DNA from: Caulobacter sp.
GTDB lineage: Bacteria; Pseudomonadota; Alphaproteobacteria; Caulobacterales; Caulobacteraceae
DNA: 64,000 bases
Reading direction: 5' to 3'
Assembly: GCA_030680355.1 (NCBI GenBank)
Contig: JAUXVF010000010.1
Location: 62,001-126,000 of the forward strand
A program made the position numbers and the translations under genes. Of this stretch, positions 8,247 to 17,755 are shown one piece after another. The notes below the pieces were generated by a model. The model saw only the letters and a program-made list of their open reading frames with translations, was not told where the DNA came from and did not search any database. Position 1 is the stretch's first letter. Each line of letters opens with the position of its first letter.

Positions 8247-10637
8247 ATGCGAACCACCACCGTTGATGTGACCGGCTTTCGGACACCGCTCGACCCACTC
8301 GTGGTCGAGAAGCAACTGGGCGCCGTGTCTGGCGTCCGTTCTGTGACCGCGAACTTCGCCTCCGCTTCGGCGACGGTCGTCTATGATGAAACCGAGACCG
8401 ACGTCGAAGCCCTGCGGCAGGCCGTCCGCCATTGCGGGTTCCAATGTCGGGGCGAGGTCGTGCCGCGCCACATCTGCACGCCCGGCGAGGACACGGTCGC
8501 ACCGGAAAGTCCGCGAGCGCCCCACCACCATGAGTCCCGGCAGGCGGGCGCGCCGGAGCCCGACACGAAGGCGCAGGGGCACGGCGCACATGACATGGCG
8601 GCCATGGGCCACGGCCCGGGCATGGACATGCAGGCCATGGCCCGCGACATGCGCAATCGCTTCCTGATCAGCCTGGCTTTTACGGTTCCGATTTTCTTCC
8701 TCGCCCCGATGGGCATGGAGTTCATGCGGGTCACGCCGCCTTTCGGATGGCCGCTGGAACCCGTGCTTTTCGTCCTGGCGAGCGGGGCCATCCTCTATCC
8801 CGGCTGGCCCTTCCTCATCGCGGCGGTCCGCGCGCTGAGACACGGCGTCCTCAACATGGCGGTGCTGGTGCTGCTCAGCGTCGGCACGGGCTACCTGTTC
8901 AGCGTCGGCGCCACCTTCCTCTATGACGCAGAGCAGTTCTACGAGGCCTCGGCGCTACTCCTCGTCTTCATCCTTCTGGGCCATTGGCTCGAGATGCGGG
9001 CCAGGGCCGGCGCGTCGGCCGCCATTCGCCACCTGATGGATCTCGCTCCGGCCACCGCAAAGGTCCTGCGCGATGGGTTGGAGGTGGAGATCGCGACGTC
9101 CGAGGTGATGGTCGGCGATCAGGTCGTGGTCCGGCCCGGCGGCAAAATCCCGGTCGATGGCGTGATCGAGGACGGCGCGTCCGACATCGACGAATCCATG
9201 CTGACGGGCGAGTCCCTGCCGGTTCGCAAGGGGCCGGGCGACGTGGTGGTCGGCGGCTCGATCAACAAGACAGGCGCCTTCCGCTACCACGCCACGAAGG
9301 TCGGGTCCGACACCGCCCTGTCCCACATCGTCAAGCTGGTGCAGGAGGCGCAGAACTCCAAGGCGCCGGCCCAGCTTCTGGCCGACCGCGCTTCGCAATG
9401 GCTGGTCCTGGCCGCGATCGTCATCGGTGTGCTGACCTTCGGGGTCTGGTTCTGGGTGCTCGGCCAGCCACTGCTGTTCGCCCTGACCCTGACCATCACG
9501 GTCTTCGTCATCGCCTGCCCGGACGCGCTGGGCCTGGCCACGCCGATGGCTGTGATGGTGGGCACGGGCCTTGGCGCCCAGCACGGCATCCTGATCAAGG
9601 ACGCCGCAGCCTTGGAGGAGTCCGTCAAGCTCAACGTCGTGGTCTTCGACAAGACTGGCACCCTCACCATGGGCGAACCGAAGGTGGTGCAGGTTGTCCC
9701 GGCCGCAGGGTATGACGAGGCCGCGATCCTGACCCTCGCCGCCGCCATCGAACAGGGATCGGAACACCACATCGCCGTCGCGGTCCAGGAGCGCGCCAAG
9801 GGGCTGGCGTTGCCGACGGCCACCGACTTTTCCGCCTTCGAGGGCAAGGGCGTGCGCGCGGTCGTGGACGGCCGAACGGTCTTCTCCGGCAACCGCATGC
9901 TGATGCAGGACAATGGCATCGCGCTTGGCGAACTCGCCGCTGAATCGGACCGTCTCCAGGGCGCGGGCCGGACGGTCGCCCACATCGCCAGGGACGGCCA
10001 GGTGATCGGTGTGATCGCCGTCGCCGACGCCCCTCGCCCTACGGCCAGGGCGACGATCCAACGACTGCAGGCGCTGGGCGTGAAAGTGGCCATGATGACT
10101 GGGGACAATCTCGGGACAGCCAGGCGGATCGCCGCCGAACTCGGCATCGATATTGTGCTCGCCGAGGTCCTGCCGGGCGAGAAGGCGGCCAAGGTCAAGG
10201 CGCTGCAGGACCAGGGCAACAAGGTCGGCATGGTCGGTGACGGCGTGAACGACGCGCCCGCGCTCACCCAGGCCGACGTGGGCTTCGCCATTGGCGCCGG
10301 AACGGATGTCGCCATAGAAAGCGCCGACGTGGTGTTGATGCGGAGCGATCCGGCGGACGTGGTCAAGGCAATTGACCTCTCGCGTGCGACGCTACGAAAG
10401 ATGCACCAGAACCTCTGGTGGGCAGTGGGCTACAATGTGATCGCCTTCCCGCTGGCGGCGGGGGTCCTCTACCCCTTCACCCTGAGCCCGGAGGTGGCGG
10501 CGATCGCCATGTCGGGCAGCTCCGCGCTTGTGGCGATCAACGCCCTGCTGCTCAAACGCCTGAAGCTGGGTGAAACCTGGGGCGGCCGGAGCGTCACACT
10601 GGAAAGCGCACCGGAGGTCGTTCCTGATTCCGCCTGA
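8247..10637 (+). CDS. CopB-like P-type metal ATPase with CPD transport motif and degenerate HMA domain
   Basis: A 796-residue heavy-metal pump. The N-terminal domain has the fold pattern of an HMA domain ([17 protein letters not shown]) but lacks the GMxCxxC metal site. A Met/His-rich linker ([19 protein letters not shown]) follows. D468 of DKTGT, SEHHIA and GDGVNDAP are intact. The TM6 motif is C424-P425-D426 where P1B-3 pumps have CPH and P1B-1 pumps CPC. TM7 ([10 protein letters not shown]) and TM8 ([18 protein letters not shown]) resemble the P1B-3/CopB class, so Cu/Ag export is the best guess. The ATG at 8247 is chosen; an in-frame GTG at 8232 is possible. Confidence 0.88.
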   Translation: MRTTTVDVTGFRTPLDPLVVEKQLGAVSGVRSVTANFASASATVVYDETETDVEALRQAVRHCGFQCRGEVVPRHICTPGEDTVAPESPRAPHHHESRQAGAPEPDTKAQGHGAHDMAAMGHGPGMDMQAMARDMRNRFLISLAFTVPIFFLAPMGMEFMRVTPPFGWPLEPVLFVLASGAILYPGWPFLIAAVRALRHGVLNMAVLVLLSVGTGYLFSVGATFLYDAEQFYEASALLLVFILLGHWLEMRARAGASAAIRHLMDLAPATAKVLRDGLEVEIATSEVMVGDQVVVRPGGKIPVDGVIEDGASDIDESMLTGESLPVRKGPGDVVVGGSINKTGAFRYHATKVGSDTALSHIVKLVQEAQNSKAPAQLLADRASQWLVLAAIVIGVLTFGVWFWVLGQPLLFALTLTITVFVIACPDALGLATPMAVMVGTGLGAQHGILIKDAAALEESVKLNVVVFDKTGTLTMGEPKVVQVVPAAGYDEAAILTLAAAIEQGSEHHIAVAVQERAKGLALPTATDFSAFEGKGVRAVVDGRTVFSGNRMLMQDNGIALGELAAESDRLQGAGRTVAHIARDGQVIGVIAVADAPRPTARATIQRLQALGVKVAMMTGDNLGTARRIAAELGIDIVLAEVLPGEKAAKVKALQDQGNKVGMVGDGVNDAPALTQADVGFAIGAGTDVAIESADVVLMRSDPADVVKAIDLSRATLRKMHQNLWWAVGYNVIAFPLAAGVLYPFTLSPEVAAIAMSGSSALVAINALLLKRLKLGETWGGRSVTLESAPEVVPDSA

Positions 10638-10638
10638 C

Positions 10639-10848
10639 TTGCGTCTGGAACAGCGTCGGAAGGCGTTCGACACGCTCTCGACCGTCGGTGCCGGCGTCGT
10701 CGGCATCGGTCTTGACGTCGTCCTCTCGGCAAGGCCGAAGTCGGTGGCCGGATGGCTGTTGGTCACCGGCTTGACCGCGTACCTGAATAGATTTGTTGGC
10801 CCGTATTCGATGGGCCGCCAGCGACGCGACCCTACTGGTAGGAGGTAG
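10639..10848 (+). CDS. possible small membrane protein downstream of the CopB-like ATPase
   Basis: A TTG two bases after the ATPase stop opens a 69-codon frame with two hydrophobic stretches (TVGAGVVGIGLDVVL and SVAGWLLVTGLTAYL) and a basic tail. The tight spacing suggests translational coupling. No family is recognised and there is no separate ribosome-binding site, so this is tentative. Confidence 0.35.
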   Translation: MRLEQRRKAFDTLSTVGAGVVGIGLDVVLSARPKSVAGWLLVTGLTAYLNRFVGPYSMGRQRRDPTGRR

Positions 10849-11033
10849 CGCTCGAATTGGATGCTGGGCGGCAATCCTCAGGCTCGGCCCGCACGCGGGC
10901 TGGCGACCGGCCGCTGACCTCAGTCAGCGGGATGAATGGCCGGACCGGCGATGCTGTAATCTCAGGCGGCGGGAGCGTCTTAGACGTAGAGGGTCGTGCT
11001 GAAGTGACCCTGTTCAAAGGAGAGGAAGCTTCC

Positions 11034-11312
11034 ATGTCGGCCAATGACTCCATGCATCGCCACACGATCCGACTCATCCCGTTCGGCTTGAGCCTTTCGA
11101 TATTCCTGGCGATCACCTTCGCCCTTTGCGCGATCGGCGAGTTGATCCCAGGGCTGGAGGGCATCCACTTTCTGTCGGTTCTTTCTCCCGACATCGACTG
11201 GACCCAGCCCAGGTTGCTGCTGGCCGGAGTCGCCTGGGCCTTCATGACCGGCTGGTATGTCGCCCTGGTCTTCGGCTCGCTCTACAACCTGTTCAACAGC
11301 CCTCGACCCTAG
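11034..11312 (+). CDS. DUF5676-family small membrane protein
   Basis: A 92-residue protein with two TM segments: IPFGLSLSIFLAITFALCAIG (about 13-33) and the region before and including FMTGWYVALVFGSLYNLF near the C-terminus. This two-helix pattern with GWYxALvFgxlYN is typical of DUF5676 proteins found in metal-resistance islands. The ATG at 11034 has a strong AAGGAGAGGAAG Shine-Dalgarno; the longer frame upstream is not supported. A diverged paralogue lies at 26664-26918. Function is unknown. The IS630 element was inserted just downstream. Confidence 0.75.
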   Translation: MSANDSMHRHTIRLIPFGLSLSIFLAITFALCAIGELIPGLEGIHFLSVLSPDIDWTQPRLLLAGVAWAFMTGWYVALVFGSLYNLFNSPRP

Positions 11313-11371
11313 CCAGCAGGACGGCAGCTAAACCGGGCCGTCGGCGGTCGGCGGCCTAGAGCATTTTCCGA

Positions 11372-12318
11372 TCAGTCTGCATCGTATCCTGCGGCGGCGA
11401 AGTAGTTGGCGCATTCGCTGGGTGTGAAGGTGTCGATGATCTGGGCGATGGCCTTCCATAGATGGTCTCTGGTGCGGGCGGCGGCCTTGCGCAGCATGGC
11501 CTTGAGCTTTGAGTAGGCGTTCTCGATCGGGTTGGGATCGGGGCTGTAGGGCGGCAGGAACTTGAGGCTGGCGCCGACGGCCTCGATGGCGTGGCGGGCG
11601 GCGGCGTTCCGGTGAGCGGCCAGGTTGTCGAGGATGACGATGTCGCCGGGCCGCAGCGTCGGGATCAGCACCTGCTCGACATAGGCCTGGAACCAGACGC
11701 CGGTCATCGGCCCGTCCAGGACCATCGGCGCGGTCATGCCGCCCAGCCTCAGGCCGCCGATGAAGGTGGTGGTCTTCCAGTGGCCGTGCGGCACGCTGCA
11801 GCGCAGTCGCTGGCCGCGCGGAGCCCGGCCATGGCGGCGGGCCATCTTGGTGGTGGCCCCGGTCTCGTCGAGGAACACCAGCCGGGTGGGATCGAGGTCC
11901 AGCTGACCCTCGAACCAGTCCTCGCGCCGCTTCAGGACATCGGGACGGCTCTGTTCGTCCGCGTGCGCCGACTTTTTTTGAGCGTGATCCTGCGACGGTC
12001 GAAGAACCGCCAGATCGTCGAGCTGCTCGCCGCCACGCCCCGCTCGGCCAGCGCCGCCTCGATCTCCGCAAGCGTGATGTCCGGCTTGCCCTCCAGCAGG
12101 CCCAGGATCACCTCTGCCTGCGCTTCGATCCGGCCAGACCGCCGATCCCCGCCCAACGGGCCCGGCCGCACGTCGCCCTGCCGGCGCGACAGCGCCCGCC
12201 AGCGGATCGCGCTCGCCGCGCTCACCCCGAACCGCACCGCCGCGCCGCGGCACGACATCCCCTCGTCAATCGCGGCGATCACACGCTCGCGAAGATCCAC
12301 CGACAGCGCCTTGCTCAT
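11372..12318 (-). CDS. IS630-family transposase (two frames joined by programmed frameshift)
   Basis: The upstream frame (12318 to 11932, 128 codons) holds the helix-turn-helix DNA-binding part: [38 protein letters not shown]. The downstream frame (ending 11372) holds the DDE catalytic domain, with [11 protein letters not shown] (first Asp), [11 protein letters not shown] (second Asp) and [20 protein letters not shown] (final Glu). The frames overlap around A7 (T7 on the plus strand, 11973-11979), a classical slippery site, so the fusion protein of about 315 residues is made by frameshifting. No inactivating mutation is evident. Confidence 0.88.
11973..11979 (-). other. slippery heptamer for IS630 transposase frameshift
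   Basis: A run of seven A on the minus strand lies in the overlap of the two transposase frames, where the HTH frame (ending [10 protein letters not shown]) must pass into the frame continuing to the DDE domain. Such runs direct programmed frameshifting in this IS family. Confidence 0.65.
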
Positions 12319-12513
12319 CCATGCCAGCCTCCATCACCAGCACAGAGCTTGAATCACCCATCCGCTGATTTGGGAATCCCATCGATTCAATCAGATGGAA
12401 GAATGCTCTAGCCTTCATCCGCACGATCTCGAGTGCGGGTGACATAGCAGTCACATTCGCCGCCCCAGCGCGCGCCTCACGAGGCGGGCCCCGTTTTTTT
12501 TGGCGTTCAGCAG

Positions 12514-12861
12514 TTGACAAAGGGACTAATCTCGACCGAAGCGTCTCGCGCGAACCGGCTGGCCCTTGCGGCATTGTCGCTGGCCTGCACATTGCTCGTT
12601 CGGGCCGCATGGCCGGTGTGGTTTCCCTTGTCGGCTGACTTTGTCGAGCCGGCGCGCCGGCGGCCAGCCTACCTGAACTTCATGGTCATCGGCGCGATGC
12701 ACGGTTCGATCCAGTGGCTCCCGTACTTGGCGCATGTCGGCTGGCTGAAAGTGAGCTTCCTAGGCTACGCGGCCCGATACCCCACCAGTTTGTATTTCGG
12801 ACGCCTCCTGACCTTTGCCGTCCATTCGGGGCTGGCAATGGTCCCCAGGATGCATTCGTGA
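12514..12861 (+). CDS. hypothetical hydrophobic protein or gene remnant
   Basis: A 115-codon frame from TTG with hydrophobic stretches (LALAALSLACTLLVRAAWPVWF and FMVIGAMHGSIQWLPYLAHVGW). There is no clear ribosome-binding site and no family is recognised. It stands alone between the IS630 element and the ECF sigma gene. It could be the remnant of a membrane-protein gene disrupted by rearrangement next to the insertion sequence. Confidence 0.25.
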   Translation: MTKGLISTEASRANRLALAALSLACTLLVRAAWPVWFPLSADFVEPARRRPAYLNFMVIGAMHGSIQWLPYLAHVGWLKVSFLGYAARYPTSLYFGRLLTFAVHSGLAMVPRMHS

Positions 12862-13333
12862 TCTGGCCGCCTAAGGATTTTCGGGAATCTGACCGTCCCC
12901 GAGCTCACCCTCATTCCGGCATTCTTCCAATGGGCCTTTATCCAGCCCTCAACCGCGGCGGGGCCGTCGCTCCGCTCCATCTCATCTGAATGATGTGGAC
13001 GAGGCCGGCTGGTGAGGGCCGTTCGACTGCTGTGTCCTGGACCAAACGGCCGCAGCGCCGTTCGCAAACAGGGCAGTCTCTCTCCCAACCATACGCGGTG
13101 TGCCTTACGCACAAGATCTGCAACCCCTCAAAATAGTGTAGGGTCGATCCACGAAAAAATTCCAAACACTTCCCGTAGCGCAGCTTAGATCTCCGGTGCC
13201 ATACGCGCGTGGACAATCAATCCCTCAGAGAAAATTTCCTTTTCTGACAATCAATCGCATATTTGATTTACAGCAAACTCACCTCCTTCTCGCCGTGAAA
13301 GCTTCCCCCGTCATTTGATGGTGGAGCACGACC
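12862..13333. other. long intergenic region upstream of the ECF sigma gene
   Basis: No convincing gene. The short frames on the minus strand (12765-13216) have biased, non-protein-like composition. The last 200 bases (13130-13310) are clearly more AT-rich than the surroundings and probably hold the promoter of the sigma-factor gene. Confidence 0.4.
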
Positions 13334-13975
13334 ATGGCGATTAGGAAAGTTGAGCGCCGCGAGCTTCCCGCTTCATCTCCAACGGCGCTGACTGTGGTTC
13401 GTCCCGCGCCCTCCGCCCAGGAGATGGGCCGCCAGATCGAGGCAAAGCTGTCCAGCGAACGAGGGCGTTGGCTTCGCTTCCTCGCCAGCAGACTTCCCAG
13501 CCGAGGGGACGCGGAGGACGTGCTGCAGGATTTTTCGATAAGGGCGATCCAGGGGGCCGCGCGTTTGAGCGATCCCCAGAAGATCGATGCTTGGCTGAAC
13601 GTGAGCCTGCGCAACACGCTATTCGACCACTATCGCCGCGAGGGTGCCCGCCGCAGGTTGTGGCAGGGAGCCGCCAGCGAGCCACAGCCCGCGGACCACG
13701 ACGACCCCGACGATGACATCGAGACACCGATGACCTGCCTGTCGAAAGCCATCGACGAGCTGAGGCCCGCCTACACGGACCTGATTCGCCGCGCCGAACT
13801 GCAGGAGGCGCCCCTCAAGCTAGTGGCTAGCGAACTGGCGCTGACTGCCAATAACGTTGCCGTGCGCCTGCACCGGGCCCGGGCAGCCCTTCGGCAGTCG
13901 ATGGTCGCGCGTTGCGCCGCATGTCCAGTCCGTTGCCTCGCCGCCGACCGTTTCCTCGCCAGGCGGGCCGACTGA
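13334..13975 (+). CDS. ECF-family RNA polymerase sigma factor with C-terminal cysteine cluster
   Basis: A 213-residue sigma-70 family protein. Region 2 reads DAEDVLQDFSIRAIQGA...DAWLNVSLRNTLFDHYRR (about 58-98), and region 4 reads LRPAYTDLIRRAELQEA...LTANNVAVRLHRARAALR (about 140-187). The C-terminal tail contains CAACPVRC (about 194-201), a CxxCxxxC cluster that could bind zinc or another metal. No anti-sigma gene is adjacent. It faces the convergent metabolic operon; its 3' end is 16 bp from the stop of the PRPP-synthetase-like gene. Which promoters it reads is unknown. Confidence 0.85.
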   Translation: MAIRKVERRELPASSPTALTVVRPAPSAQEMGRQIEAKLSSERGRWLRFLASRLPSRGDAEDVLQDFSIRAIQGAARLSDPQKIDAWLNVSLRNTLFDHYRREGARRRLWQGAASEPQPADHDDPDDDIETPMTCLSKAIDELRPAYTDLIRRAELQEAPLKLVASELALTANNVAVRLHRARAALRQSMVARCAACPVRCLAADRFLARRAD

Positions 13976-13991
13976 CACCCCGGGACCGGCC

Positions 13992-14870
13992 TCACTCGAC
14001 CTGAACGAGGGCATCGACCAGCAGCGGGGTGACGGAGATCCCGTTGCTCGGGTGTGAGATCGTATTGGTTGAGATGACCAATCCGGCACGTTCCGACAGG
14101 CGCAGGTAGGCGTCGTCGGCGAACAGGGCGTGGACGGCCACGCACACCGGTTTCGGGAGACCCTTGGCAATCATGCCCTCCGCCGTCTCGATCATCGTGC
14201 GCCCCGACGAGACGATATCGTCGACAAGGACGGGTTGATAGCCTCGCCAGCCATCCAGGCCGGAAATAGCGATTTCCACATCCCGGTCGCCATGCCGTTG
14301 TTTGCTCAGCACAAGGTGGGGCGCCGCCGCCAGCTCGGCGACTTCGGACACCCACTGCTCGCTTTCGGCGTCCGGACCGATGATGAGCGGTCGCTCGACG
14401 TTGAACCTGATCCAGTCCGCCAGCAGCGGCGCCGCGCGCAACGCCGTCGCTGGGATTGAATAGATCTCGCTCAACGCCTTGTGGCGGTGGAGGTGCGGAT
14501 CGACGGTCACCAGCGCGTCGAACTCGCGTGAGATTAAATGCGCGAAATGGCGGGAGGTAAGCGCCTCGCCCGGCTGGAACCGTTTGTCCTGGCGCATGTA
14601 GGCCAGATAGGGCGCGACCAGCGTCAGCCGAGTCGCGCCGAGTTCGCGCGCCGCGCGGGCAGCGAACACCAGGCGCAGAAATTGCTCATCCGGACGTACC
14701 AGAGTGCAGACGATGACCACGTCGCGGCCCGCGAGCGCTGTGGGGAGGCGGACATAGGCTTCGCCATCGGGAAACCGCCGGGTCTCGACGGCGCCAAGGT
14801 CGGCGTCCAGCCCGGCGGCGATCTCGGACGCCAAGGCCTCGGCACCCGGCAGGGGCAGAATCAGTCGCAT
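13992..14870 (-). CDS. prs: ribose-phosphate pyrophosphokinase-family protein
   Basis: A 292-residue member of the PRPP synthetase family, which makes PRPP from ribose 5-phosphate and ATP. Motifs seen: RRFPDGEAYVRLP (N-terminal domain), VAPYLAYMRQDKRFQPGEA with the catalytic-flap type sequence, TVDPHLHRHKAL (metal-binding His), and the PRPP loop VLVDDIVSSGRTMIETA. It is somewhat shorter than the usual 310-320 residues. It is the last gene of a four-gene operon and starts 3 bases after the phosphorylase stop. In this context it may run with the phosphorylase in nucleotide breakdown or recycling; the direction is inferred. Confidence 0.85.
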   Translation of the reverse strand: MRLILPLPGAEALASEIAAGLDADLGAVETRRFPDGEAYVRLPTALAGRDVVIVCTLVRPDEQFLRLVFAARAARELGATRLTLVAPYLAYMRQDKRFQPGEALTSRHFAHLISREFDALVTVDPHLHRHKALSEIYSIPATALRAAPLLADWIRFNVERPLIIGPDAESEQWVSEVAELAAAPHLVLSKQRHGDRDVEIAISGLDGWRGYQPVLVDDIVSSGRTMIETAEGMIAKGLPKPVCVAVHALFADDAYLRLSERAGLVISTNTISHPSNGISVTPLLVDALVQVE

Positions 14871-14873
14871 CGG

Positions 14874-16400
14874 TCAGGCCTCGATCTCGATCAGGTCCGG
14901 GTTGGCGTTCGCGTAGTCCAGGGCGTAGCCGAGCTCGCCCGCCGTTTCCGCATGCACGAACAGGAACGGATCGCCGGCCGCCACTTCGTCCCCCAGCCTG
15001 ACATTCAGGCTTAGCCCGGCCGCCTTGACGTCGGGCGCCCCGGCGAGTTTCGCCAGGGTGGCGATCTTTCGGTTGTTCATGTGGATCACGCGGCCTGAAC
15101 GGGACGCGGACACTGGCGCCTGGAGCGGCGCGCGCGGCGGCGTGCGCATGCCCCCCTGCGCCTCGCAGATCTTCTGGAACTTGGTCCAGGCGCGGCCATC
15201 GGCCAGCACGGCGTCCGCCAAGGCCTCGCCTTCGCCGTTCGCCACCGCGCCGCCAAGCTCAAGCGCCACCCCGGCCAGCATGCAGGCGCGGCGACGGAGG
15301 TCCTGTGGCGCGTCGGGGTGGCCCTGGAGGACCGCGAGCACGTCAATGGCCTCCAGAGCCGGGCCGATGCCCCGGCCGACAGGCTGGCTTCCGTCCGTTT
15401 GGATGCAACGGGCGACAAGACCGAAACGGGCCGCCGTGGAGGACAGCCGCTCGGCCAGCCTCTCGCCGGCGTCCGCGCTCCTCACTTTGGCGGTAGGGCC
15501 GACCGGGATGTCGAGCACCACATGGGTCGAGCCGGCGGCGATCTTCTTCGACAGCACCGAGGCGATCAGCTGCCCTTCGGTATCGACGTCGAGGACGCGC
15601 TCCACGCGGATGAAGATATCATCGGCCGGGCTCAATCGGACGGCGCCGCCCCAGACGACGCAGCCGCCTTCGGCCTCCACCACTCGCCGCATGGCGGCAA
15701 GGTCGAGGTCGACCGGCGCCAAGGTCTCCATAGTGTCGGCGGTGCCCGCCGGCGATGTGATGGCCCGCGACGAGGTCTTGGGCGCGACAAGTCCGCAGGC
15801 CGCGACGATCGCCACCACGATCGGCGTCGTGCGGTTGCCCGGCAAACCGCCGATGCAGTGTTTGTCGATGACGGTCGTCGTTCGCCAGGAAAGGCGGTCG
15901 CCGGCATCGACCATGGCCTGGGTCAGCGCCACGATTTCGGCCTCGTCGAACGGCAGGGCGGAGGTCGCGGTGAGGAAGGCGGCCAGATGCACATTGGTGT
16001 AGCGACCCGCGACCACGTCCGTGACGATGGCCTGCAAGGCGGGTTCGTCGAGGCGATTGCCGTAGATGCGCCGCCTGACGCTGGCCATCGACGCGAGGGC
16101 GGGCGCGTGCCGCACCAGGATTGGATCGCCCTCGCCGGCGCCCAGAAGCCTCCAGGTCTCTTCCGAGAGGGCCGCCTCGCCAGGGGCGATGAGGTCATCG
16201 CCCTCGACCTGGAACAGGGTGGCGTGGACCTGGCGGTCACCGGCGATCAGCAACACCCGCGCGCGCGCCGAAAGGCCCTCGGAGCGACAGACATGACAGT
16301 CGGTGCGCATCACGATGATTGACTCATGCTGGGTGAACAGCCGCAGCCGTCGCGCCTTCAGAGTCGCCGGGGCCGTGAAATCGGGCGTCGCGCTGCTCAC
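14874..16400 (-). CDS. thymidine phosphorylase / AMP phosphorylase-family enzyme
   Basis: A 508-residue pyrimidine-nucleoside-phosphorylase-fold enzyme with an N-terminal extension as in archaeal AMP phosphorylases and the long bacterial homologues. Substrate and phosphate-site motifs are visible: DKHCIGGLPGNRTTPIVV and SRAITSPAGTADTMETLAPV. It cleaves nucleosides or nucleotides with phosphate to give base and ribose (bis)phosphate. It starts at GTG 16400 overlapping the TGA of the beta-CASP gene (GTGA). The archaeal homologue feeds ribose 1,5-bisphosphate to RuBisCO; no RuBisCO or isomerase is in this window, so deoA-like nucleoside cleavage is the safer call. Confidence 0.85.
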   Translation of the reverse strand: MSSATPDFTAPATLKARRLRLFTQHESIIVMRTDCHVCRSEGLSARARVLLIAGDRQVHATLFQVEGDDLIAPGEAALSEETWRLLGAGEGDPILVRHAPALASMASVRRRIYGNRLDEPALQAIVTDVVAGRYTNVHLAAFLTATSALPFDEAEIVALTQAMVDAGDRLSWRTTTVIDKHCIGGLPGNRTTPIVVAIVAACGLVAPKTSSRAITSPAGTADTMETLAPVDLDLAAMRRVVEAEGGCVVWGGAVRLSPADDIFIRVERVLDVDTEGQLIASVLSKKIAAGSTHVVLDIPVGPTAKVRSADAGERLAERLSSTAARFGLVARCIQTDGSQPVGRGIGPALEAIDVLAVLQGHPDAPQDLRRRACMLAGVALELGGAVANGEGEALADAVLADGRAWTKFQKICEAQGGMRTPPRAPLQAPVSASRSGRVIHMNNRKIATLAKLAGAPDVKAAGLSLNVRLGDEVAAGDPFLFVHAETAGELGYALDYANANPDLIEIEA

Positions 16401-17755
16401 AGTTCGTGCGTCTCCATCATCTGCGGAATGACGCAGTCCCAGCCGAAGCGATCCTCGATGCGCAGGCGCAACGCGTTGGATGCATCCGGCTCGCCGTGCA
16501 CGATGAAGGTCTTCTTAGGGGGGCGCTGGAATCCCGAGAGCCAGCGGAGAATTTCGTCCGCGTCGGCGTGGGCCGAGAGCATCGAGAGGTAGGCGACCTC
16601 GGCATGGATCGGGATCCACTGACCGTGAATCTTCACCTCGCCGGCGCCTTCCATCATCGAGCGGCCTCGCGTGCCGGCGGCCTGGAACCCGGAAAAGAGA
16701 ATGGTATTGCGGCGATCCGGTCCGAAGGCCTTGATGTGGTGTAGCACCCGCCCGCCAGTAGCCATGCCGCTGGCGGCCAGGATGACTTTGGGCACCGGGC
16801 TGGCGGTGACCGCCTTCGACTCCTCCACGTCCCGGATGTAGGTGGCGATCCCGCAGGTGGCGTCGCACTCCTCGGGTGTGAGGCGGTGGTCTCCACGATG
16901 CTTGTGAAGCAGGTCGGTGGCGCTGATCGCCATCGGACTGTCGAGGTAGATGGGTGTCAGTCCGAGGCGGCCGGCCTGTTTGAGCTTCCACAGATGAAAC
17001 ATCAGCGACTGGGCCCGACCGACTGCGAACGTGGGAATAATCACCGTGCCGCCGCGCTGGGTCGTGCGTTCGATGATGTCGCCCAGGGCCTCCGTCGGAT
17101 CGCCCGCCTCGTGTTTGCGATTGCCGTAGGTCGACTCAATGACCACGTAGTCGGCTTCCGTGACCGGTTCCGGGTCCACCATGACCGCGTCGCCGTAGCG
17201 GCCGAGGTCCCCGGAGAAGACGATTGTCCTGCCCGCCCAGCGAAGCTCCGCGGTCGCGGCGCCCAGGATGTGGCCAGCCCGGCGCAGCGTCAGTTCAGCC
17301 CCTCCGGGCAGGTCTATCCGGGCGCCGATTCCCACCGCGGAGAACTGCTTCAGGGCCCGCTCAGCGTCCCGCACGCCATAGAGCGGTAAGGCGGGCTTGT
17401 GTTTGGAAAACCCTCGACGATTGGCGTACTCGGCGTCCTTCTCCTGGATGTGGGCGCTGTCCAGCAGGATGATCTCGGAAAGATCGCTCGTCGCGGAAGT
17501 CGAATAGATCCCGCCGCCGAAGCCTTCCTTGACGAGCTTTGGAAGGTAGCCGCAGTGGTCCAGGTGAGCGTGGGTCAGGACGACGCCATCGATACTCGCC
17601 GGTTCGACCGGGAACGGCTCCCAGTTGCGCTCACGAAGCGCCTTCAGACCTTGAAACAGGCCGCAGTCGATCAGCAACCGCTGGCCGTTGAACTCCAACA
17701 TATGCTTGGAGCCGGTGACCGTTCCCGCTCCGCCAAGACTCGTTAAAGTGATCAC
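16397..17755 (-). CDS. metallo-beta-lactamase fold RNase, beta-CASP/RMMBL type
   Basis: A 452-residue protein of the CPSF73/RNase J-like exonuclease group. Metal ligands: THAHLDHCGYLP (about 56-67) and FSGDLGRYGD. The beta-CASP domain shows IIPTFAVGRAQS and ILAASGMATGGRVLHHI, and the RMMBL end shows SAHADADEI and FIVHGEPDASNALRLRI. It probably degrades or trims RNA in the cytoplasm. The start is GTG 17755 overlapping the phosphoketolase TGA (GTGA); a longer frame upstream lies inside that gene. Translational coupling to phosphoketolase and the phosphorylase suggests that RNA-derived nucleotides are the substrate stream. Confidence 0.87.
   Translation of the reverse strand: MITLTSLGGAGTVTGSKHMLEFNGQRLLIDCGLFQGLKALRERNWEPFPVEPASIDGVVLTHAHLDHCGYLPKLVKEGFGGGIYSTSATSDLSEIILLDSAHIQEKDAEYANRRGFSKHKPALPLYGVRDAERALKQFSAVGIGARIDLPGGAELTLRRAGHILGAATAELRWAGRTIVFSGDLGRYGDAVMVDPEPVTEADYVVIESTYGNRKHEAGDPTEALGDIIERTTQRGGTVIIPTFAVGRAQSLMFHLWKLKQAGRLGLTPIYLDSPMAISATDLLHKHRGDHRLTPEECDATCGIATYIRDVEESKAVTASPVPKVILAASGMATGGRVLHHIKAFGPDRRNTILFSGFQAAGTRGRSMMEGAGEVKIHGQWIPIHAEVAYLSMLSAHADADEILRWLSGFQRPPKKTFIVHGEPDASNALRLRIEDRFGWDCVIPQMMETHEL

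Larger units (their letters stand above)
11359..12408 (-). mobile_element. IS630-family insertion sequence, apparently intact (about 1,050 bp)
   Basis: The element is bounded by imperfect terminal inverted repeats: the left end begins GAGCATTTTCCGATC and the reverse complement of the right end begins GAGCATTCTTCCATC. Both are preceded by TA (11357-11358 and 12409-12410), the target duplication typical of IS630/Tc1-mariner insertion. It encodes a single transposase in two overlapping frames. It separates the copper cluster from the following region. Confidence 0.88.

Noticed and set aside
12474..12501. Possible terminator before the frame at 12514
   Set aside because: GCCTCACGAGGC has only a 2-base loop and the T8 run is separated from the stem, so it is a poor rho-independent terminator.
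12765..13216. Overlapping minus-strand frames of 92-115 codons
   Set aside because: No Shine-Dalgarno, no motif, and they overlap each other in different frames; more likely chance frames in an intergenic region.
15318..16322. 334-codon plus-strand frame inside the phosphorylase gene
   Set aside because: Antisense shadow; no motif or start signal.
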